From: Rhodothermia bacterium
GTDB taxonomy: Bacteria; Bacteroidota; Rhodothermia; Rhodothermales; JABDKH01
Direction of reading: 5' to 3'
Assembly (NCBI GenBank): GCA_018679295.1
Contig: JAHHLP010000187.1
Location: 1-9,917, forward strand
Length of the DNA stretch: 9,917 nucleotides
The position numbers were made by a program, and so were the translations under genes. The notes beneath the pieces were generated by a model. It searched no databases and was not told the DNA's origin. It saw nothing but the letters and a program-made list of their open reading frames with translations. This document shows, piece by piece, positions 7,358 through 9,917 of this stretch (positions are counted from its first letter, which is position 1; every line of letters starts with the position of its first letter).

Positions 7358-7395
7358 GGGCTTCGGCGGGCGCGCGGAGGGGCTGCGCTTTATTG

Positions 7396-8202
7396 TCAGG
7401 CTCTTTTTGCGTACACGATAGTGTGTATACGCTTCTCTTCGTCGAAGTGCTCGGAATCAGCATCGAACTTATAGCCTTCAGAATGCACCCATTGGCGCGC
7501 AAGCTCAAGATCTTCGGCTGCCTCACGAACTACAAAATTAATGAACTGCCCAGCAAGTGGTCCCTCTTCGAGGAAACTGCGCTTTCCGCCGCTGTCCACC
7601 GCAAATCCCACATTGTACATGCGGGAATACGTGTGATCATCCCGCCACGCCTTCTCGCATTCTTTCGGCAGCACGTTCCAAACAACACGATCGGCAAGCC
7701 GCTCGTTTAACAGGTCGCTCATGTGCTTTTTCCAAAAAGCAGCAACCACACCCAACTTTGGAATCTTGGTCGAAAAGCCGAGTTGGTAATCCGGAATCAG
7801 ATCGTCGGGCCGGAGGACCCCAAACACGGGTGAGAAGATGACTCCATTCTCCAGCAATCGTCGCTGCGCTCCGGTAGGAAGGCCCTGAAAGTTCATCGCG
7901 CTGAAAAGGACACCCGGACTGTAACGTTCCAACGCAGAAATGAGCGGAGCGTTGAAGAGCTCGAGGTCGACTTCTATAGCCGTCTGCAGCGCATCCCCCT
8001 CGAGCCCGAGTAGCTGCTCAGGTTTTCTGCTCGACTCGAGCGCGCTCTGGAGGCCTCTGATAAGAGTACGCCGGTCCGGGTTCAGCTCGTGGAAATAGTT
8101 GAACGTGTTTGACGATCTATAGTCAAACATGTCGGGAGCAAACGGATTGCCGCCCGGCTTCTTTTCCGCGGAAGCGGCAAGCAGAATGGAGAAATTTGCC
8201 AT
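7396..8202 (-). CDS. yaaA: YaaA family protein (UPF0246/DUF328, peroxide stress)
   Basis: The 268-aa protein matches the YaaA/UPF0246 family throughout. The N-terminal ILLAASAEKKPGG (6-18) takes the place of the usual ILLSPAK start, YSPGVLFSAMNFQGL (94-108) the Y-x-G-VY-x-GL block, and PVFGVLRPDDLIPDY (125-139) the most conserved segment. W157 and LPKECEKAW (178-186) follow, then GPLAGQFINFV (214-224) and the C-terminal GYKFD (243-247). In E. coli, YaaA belongs to the OxyR response and lowers intracellular iron and DNA damage during peroxide stress; transfer of that role here is inference. It reads with ytxH, 52 bp upstream, and udk, 38 bp downstream, on the same strand. A strong dyad sits just ahead of its ATG. 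Confidence 0.92.
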   Translation of the reverse strand: MANFSILLAASAEKKPGGNPFAPDMFDYRSSNTFNYFHELNPDRRTLIRGLQSALESSRKPEQLLGLEGDALQTAIEVDLELFNAPLISALERYSPGVLFSAMNFQGLPTGAQRRLLENGVIFSPVFGVLRPDDLIPDYQLGFSTKIPKLGVVAAFWKKHMSDLLNERLADRVVWNVLPKECEKAWRDDHTYSRMYNVGFAVDSGGKRSFLEEGPLAGQFINFVVREAAEDLELARQWVHSEGYKFDADSEHFDEEKRIHTIVYAKRA

Positions 8203-8212
8203 GAAGGGGTAA

Positions 8213-8235
8213 CTGACGTTGGCTCAGCACGTCAG
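8213..8235 (-). promoter_or_regulatory. Dyad/hairpin in the ytxH-yaaA spacer
   Basis: CTGACGT, a 9-nt spacer, then ACGTCAG form a perfect 7-bp inverted repeat that ends 10 bp upstream of the yaaA ATG (8202). In RNA it would make a hairpin close to the ribosome binding region; in DNA it has the shape of an operator half-site pair (TGACGT/ACGTCA). No T-run follows, so it is not a classic terminator. Confidence 0.45.
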
Positions 8236-8254
8236 CCTGGACGGAAGGCCAGAG

Positions 8255-8590
8255 TCAGCCAGTCGATGCCGCTCTTGACGAACGATCTTTCCTGACCTGA
8301 CCCAGCAATTCGTCAATGTCGTCCCGAATTTGCTGGGCACGCTGCTTGGCATCCTCGACGAGTTCGTTACCCTCTCGTCGGGCATCGCTATCCTGCGACT
8401 CTGTTGATACCTGTTCGACGATAGACCCGATCTGACCTGAAAGCTTCTCAAGTTGGAACGCTACGCGGCGGCGAATCTTCTGCCCCTCTTCGGGTGCCAG
8501 GAGTAGGCCCACTGCGAAACCGGCAGCACCACCGAGGATGGCTCCCCAAGCTCCTGCCCTGATCATATTTCCAAGCGAGTAATTTTTCAT
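8255..8590 (-). CDS. YtxH-domain-like small membrane protein
   Basis: The 111-aa protein has one glycine/alanine-rich membrane helix near the N-terminus (about 10-32, IRAGAWGAILGGAAGFAVGL) followed directly by LLAPEEGQKIRRRV, the hallmark junction of the YtxH (gas vesicle protein GvpP-like) family. The rest (about 44-103) is highly charged, with heptad-like spacing suggesting a coiled coil that faces the cytoplasm. Family members are often stress-induced, but their molecular role is poorly known. The ATG at 8590 has a weak AGAGG two bases upstream. The gene lies between the bS22-like gene (94 bp upstream) and yaaA (52 bp downstream) on the same strand; its charged tail has no catalytic motif. 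Confidence 0.85.
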   Translation of the reverse strand: MKNYSLGNMIRAGAWGAILGGAAGFAVGLLLAPEEGQKIRRRVAFQLEKLSGQIGSIVEQVSTESQDSDARREGNELVEDAKQRAQQIRDDIDELLGQVRKDRSSRAASTG

Positions 8591-8684
8591 TGCCTCTCGT
8601 CGAACGACGCCTCGTCAAGATCAAAAAAGCTACCGTCGTACATCGACCGCAGCTTGGCACAAGGCTTCACGTCACGCTGACCGA

Positions 8685-8777
8685 CTACTTCTTCTTCTTA
8701 TGACGGTTCTTGCGGAGACGCTTCTTCCGCTTGTGCGTTGCGATCTTATGTCGCTTTCGTTTACGGCCACTGGGCAT
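8685..8777 (-). CDS. 30-aa basic AURKAIP1/COX24-domain protein (bS22/mS38-like)
   Basis: This very short gene encodes MPSGRKRKRHKIATHKRKKR followed by LRKNRHKKKK and a TAG stop. About two thirds of its 30 residues are K, R or H. The pattern, with a central HKIATHKRKKRLRKNRHK, matches the AURKAIP1/COX24 C-terminal domain seen in mitochondrial ribosomal protein mS38 and in short bacterial proteins, including mycobacterial bS22. A role as a small-subunit ribosomal protein binding rRNA is the likely reading but is inferred from the family. Unlike most genes here, it has a good purine-rich leader: AGAGGG six bases before the ATG, preceded by AAGGAAAG. It is the first gene of the minus-strand group with ytxH, yaaA and udk. 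Such genes are easily missed because of their size. Confidence 0.85.
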   Translation of the reverse strand: MPSGRKRKRHKIATHKRKKRLRKNRHKKKK

Positions 8778-9186
8778 TCGCTACCCTCTTCTTTCCTTAT
8801 TATGGGCAAAATGGACAGAAACTTAAAAGTACGGCTCTGGTCCGATGGCTGCAACGGTGACAAGCAGGGACGGTTTCTGTGCTGCTTTGAAGATACCGTT
8901 CAATTCTGCGGCCCGGTCGGGCGTCCTATGGGCCTGACGGGGCACGAAGGGTCGGTTTTTCAAGACTCTGCGGAGCGATTGAAGTATCGCGCCGAAGCCA
9001 GTTATCTTCACGCTCCACCGGATGGTCGCTGCCGAGAAACGCGGAGAGGGCATGTCCGGAGGCAGATTGGAGACTCCTCTTCCCCACCGGCCGAGGAGCC
9101 TGGTTCTTCGATTCCAGTTGCCGCCGCGTTCTCAATGGCCAATTGAATCCTTAACAACAAGACGCTGCTAGCAAGTACAGATACCA
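8778..9186. other. 409-bp divergent intergenic region with no convincing gene
   Basis: This stretch separates the minus-strand bS22-like gene from the plus-strand FabH-like gene and should hold both promoters. The side next to the bS22-like gene is A/T-rich (about 8795-8830). A 6-bp inverted repeat, CTCCTC/GAGGAG with a 13-nt loop, lies at 9074-9098. Open frames exist on both strands, but none has a recognisable protein, a good start or coding-like third-position bias. I see no tRNA or known riboswitch. Confidence 0.5.
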
Positions 9187-9917
9187 ATGTCTGAGCGCAA
9201 GGTGATAGTGAAGGGTATAGGCGCGTATCTGCCGGGCCAAAAGGTCGGCATCAAGGAGATAGACGACTATCTCGGCGAGGTGCCCGGCGTCAACATGGCC
9301 AAGTACTACCGAATCATCGAGAAGTACGCCGGGGTCAAGTACCGTCACTACGCCGTCGAGAAGGGCTCCGGCAAACTATTGGAGGACAGCTCAACGCTGG
9401 CAGTCAAGGCTGCGCAAAAAGCACTCGACCGCGCCGGCATGTCGGGAAAGGACCTGGATGTCGTGATCACATCGACGTCGACGCCGCCGTTTCTTCGCCC
9501 CGGCCTTGCCAAGGAGATCCGGCTGAAGCTCGGCAACACCGGTTGCGCCACGTATGACCTGTGGGGAGCATGTACGGGTGTTCAGCAAGCGATCACTCTG
9601 GCGACCGGTGCGATACGCTCCGGGCTGTTTCGCAACGCTTTGTTAGTTGGCGTCGAACTCGTTTCTACATCGGGATTGGCGAAGAACCTTACTGTCGACA
9701 AGATCAGCAAGCACGATATGCTGCTTCGCGCGGCACTGGGTGATGGGGCGGGCGCGTTGGTCCTTACCGGATCCGACGATCCGGATGCGGAAGACGGCGT
9801 GCTCTTCACGAGCAGTGGAACCGAAGGTGAGGCCTCGACGGCTTTTCACCGCGAGGCGGGTGGCAGTACCCTCCCTTTTAACGAGGACGCTCTGCGCGAG
9901 GGGCTCCACCATTGGAG
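9187..9917 (+). CDS. FabH-like 3-oxoacyl-ACP synthase III family protein (partial, 3' end missing)
   Basis: The frame is open from ATG 9187 to the window edge, giving 243 complete codons of an enzyme usually 320-370 aa long. It is a thiolase-fold ketosynthase: N-terminal VIVKGIGAYLPGQ (6-18), STSTPPFLRPGLAKEIRLKLG (96-116), the active-site Cys129 in WGACTGVQQAI, a LLVGVELVS strand (151-159), and GDGAGALVL (185-193), which is diagnostic of FabH-type enzymes. The His and Asn of the catalytic triad lie beyond the edge. It differs from housekeeping FabH near residues 39-55 (see findings), so it may be a KAS III paralogue or an HMG-CoA-synthase-like or OleA-like condensing enzyme, not the initiating FabH. 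The ATG lacks a Shine-Dalgarno; no stronger upstream in-frame start is seen. Confidence 0.88.
   Translation, partial: MSERKVIVKGIGAYLPGQKVGIKEIDDYLGEVPGVNMAKYYRIIEKYAGVKYRHYAVEKGSGKLLEDSSTLAVKAAQKALDRAGMSGKDLDVVITSTSTPPFLRPGLAKEIRLKLGNTGCATYDLWGACTGVQQAITLATGAIRSGLFRNALLVGVELVSTSGLAKNLTVDKISKHDMLLRAALGDGAGALVLTGSDDPDAEDGVLFTSSGTEGEASTAFHREAGGSTLPFNEDALREGLHHW

Noticed and set aside
9074..9130. Possible tRNA-like or riboswitch structure (GGTTCTTCGATTCC, plus a CTCCTC/GAGGAG stem)
   Set aside because: The T-loop-like string has two extra bases, and no acceptor, D or anticodon stems can be paired around it; only a single 6-bp stem remains.
8700..9146. A 148-codon plus-strand open frame across the bS22-like gene and the long gap
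   Set aside because: Its first third is antisense to the well-supported 30-aa gene, the product is cysteine-scattered and low in domain character, and third codon positions are not GC-biased as in neighbouring genes. Starting it at the internal ATG near 8802 does not improve it.
1..9917. CRISPR arrays, insertion sequences, phage or toxin-antitoxin modules
   Set aside because: No regularly spaced direct repeats, no transposase or integrase motifs and no terminal inverted repeats with target duplications were seen; the genes are mostly core metabolic or single envelope genes.

Overview
The window is a compact stretch of bacterial chromosome with moderate-to-high GC. It carries 12 protein genes, one of them only 30 codons long, and one gene runs off the right edge. 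No RNA gene, insertion sequence, phage gene or CRISPR array is visible. The family mix points to Bacteroidota in the broad sense, possibly the Rhodothermia/Balneola side because of the GC content. The supporting signs are a Bacteroidota-type FabI, a 30-residue AURKAIP1/COX24-like basic peptide, a BirA without a DNA-binding domain next to CoaX, and almost no Shine-Dalgarno sequences. The taxonomic placement is inferred from the proteins by eye.

Layout, left to right. (1) Minus strand: fabI (enoyl-ACP reductase) followed 24-30 bp later by a HAD-superfamily phosphatase, probably one transcript. (2) Divergent from fabI, a plus-strand gene for an unrecognised six-helix membrane protein. Its stop codon shares a CTAG palindrome with the stop of a minus-strand inositol-monophosphatase-family gene. 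(3) Divergent from the phosphatase, an unrecognised plus-strand lipoprotein gene. It converges, with only 4 bp between stops, on a minus-strand gene for an exported TPR protein. (4) Plus strand: birA (biotin protein ligase) and coaX (type III pantothenate kinase), an arrangement found in many bacteria. (5) Minus strand, in transcription order: the 30-aa bS22/mS38-like peptide, a YtxH-like membrane protein, a YaaA-family protein and udk (uridine kinase). (6) A roughly 410-bp stretch with no convincing gene, then the first 243 codons of a FabH-like ketosynthase on the plus strand.

The recognisable genes are mostly core metabolism: fatty-acid elongation (fabI, the FabH-like enzyme), cofactor supply that feeds fatty-acid synthesis (BirA biotinylates the acetyl-CoA carboxylase carrier protein; CoaX starts CoA synthesis), pyrimidine salvage (udk) and stress protection (YaaA family). 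I see no clear novel defence or mobile system. The parts most worth a second look are the tiny ribosomal-protein-like gene, the FabH-like enzyme that appears to lack the usual CoA-clamp residues, a strong dyad just upstream of the yaaA start, and the two unrecognised envelope proteins.
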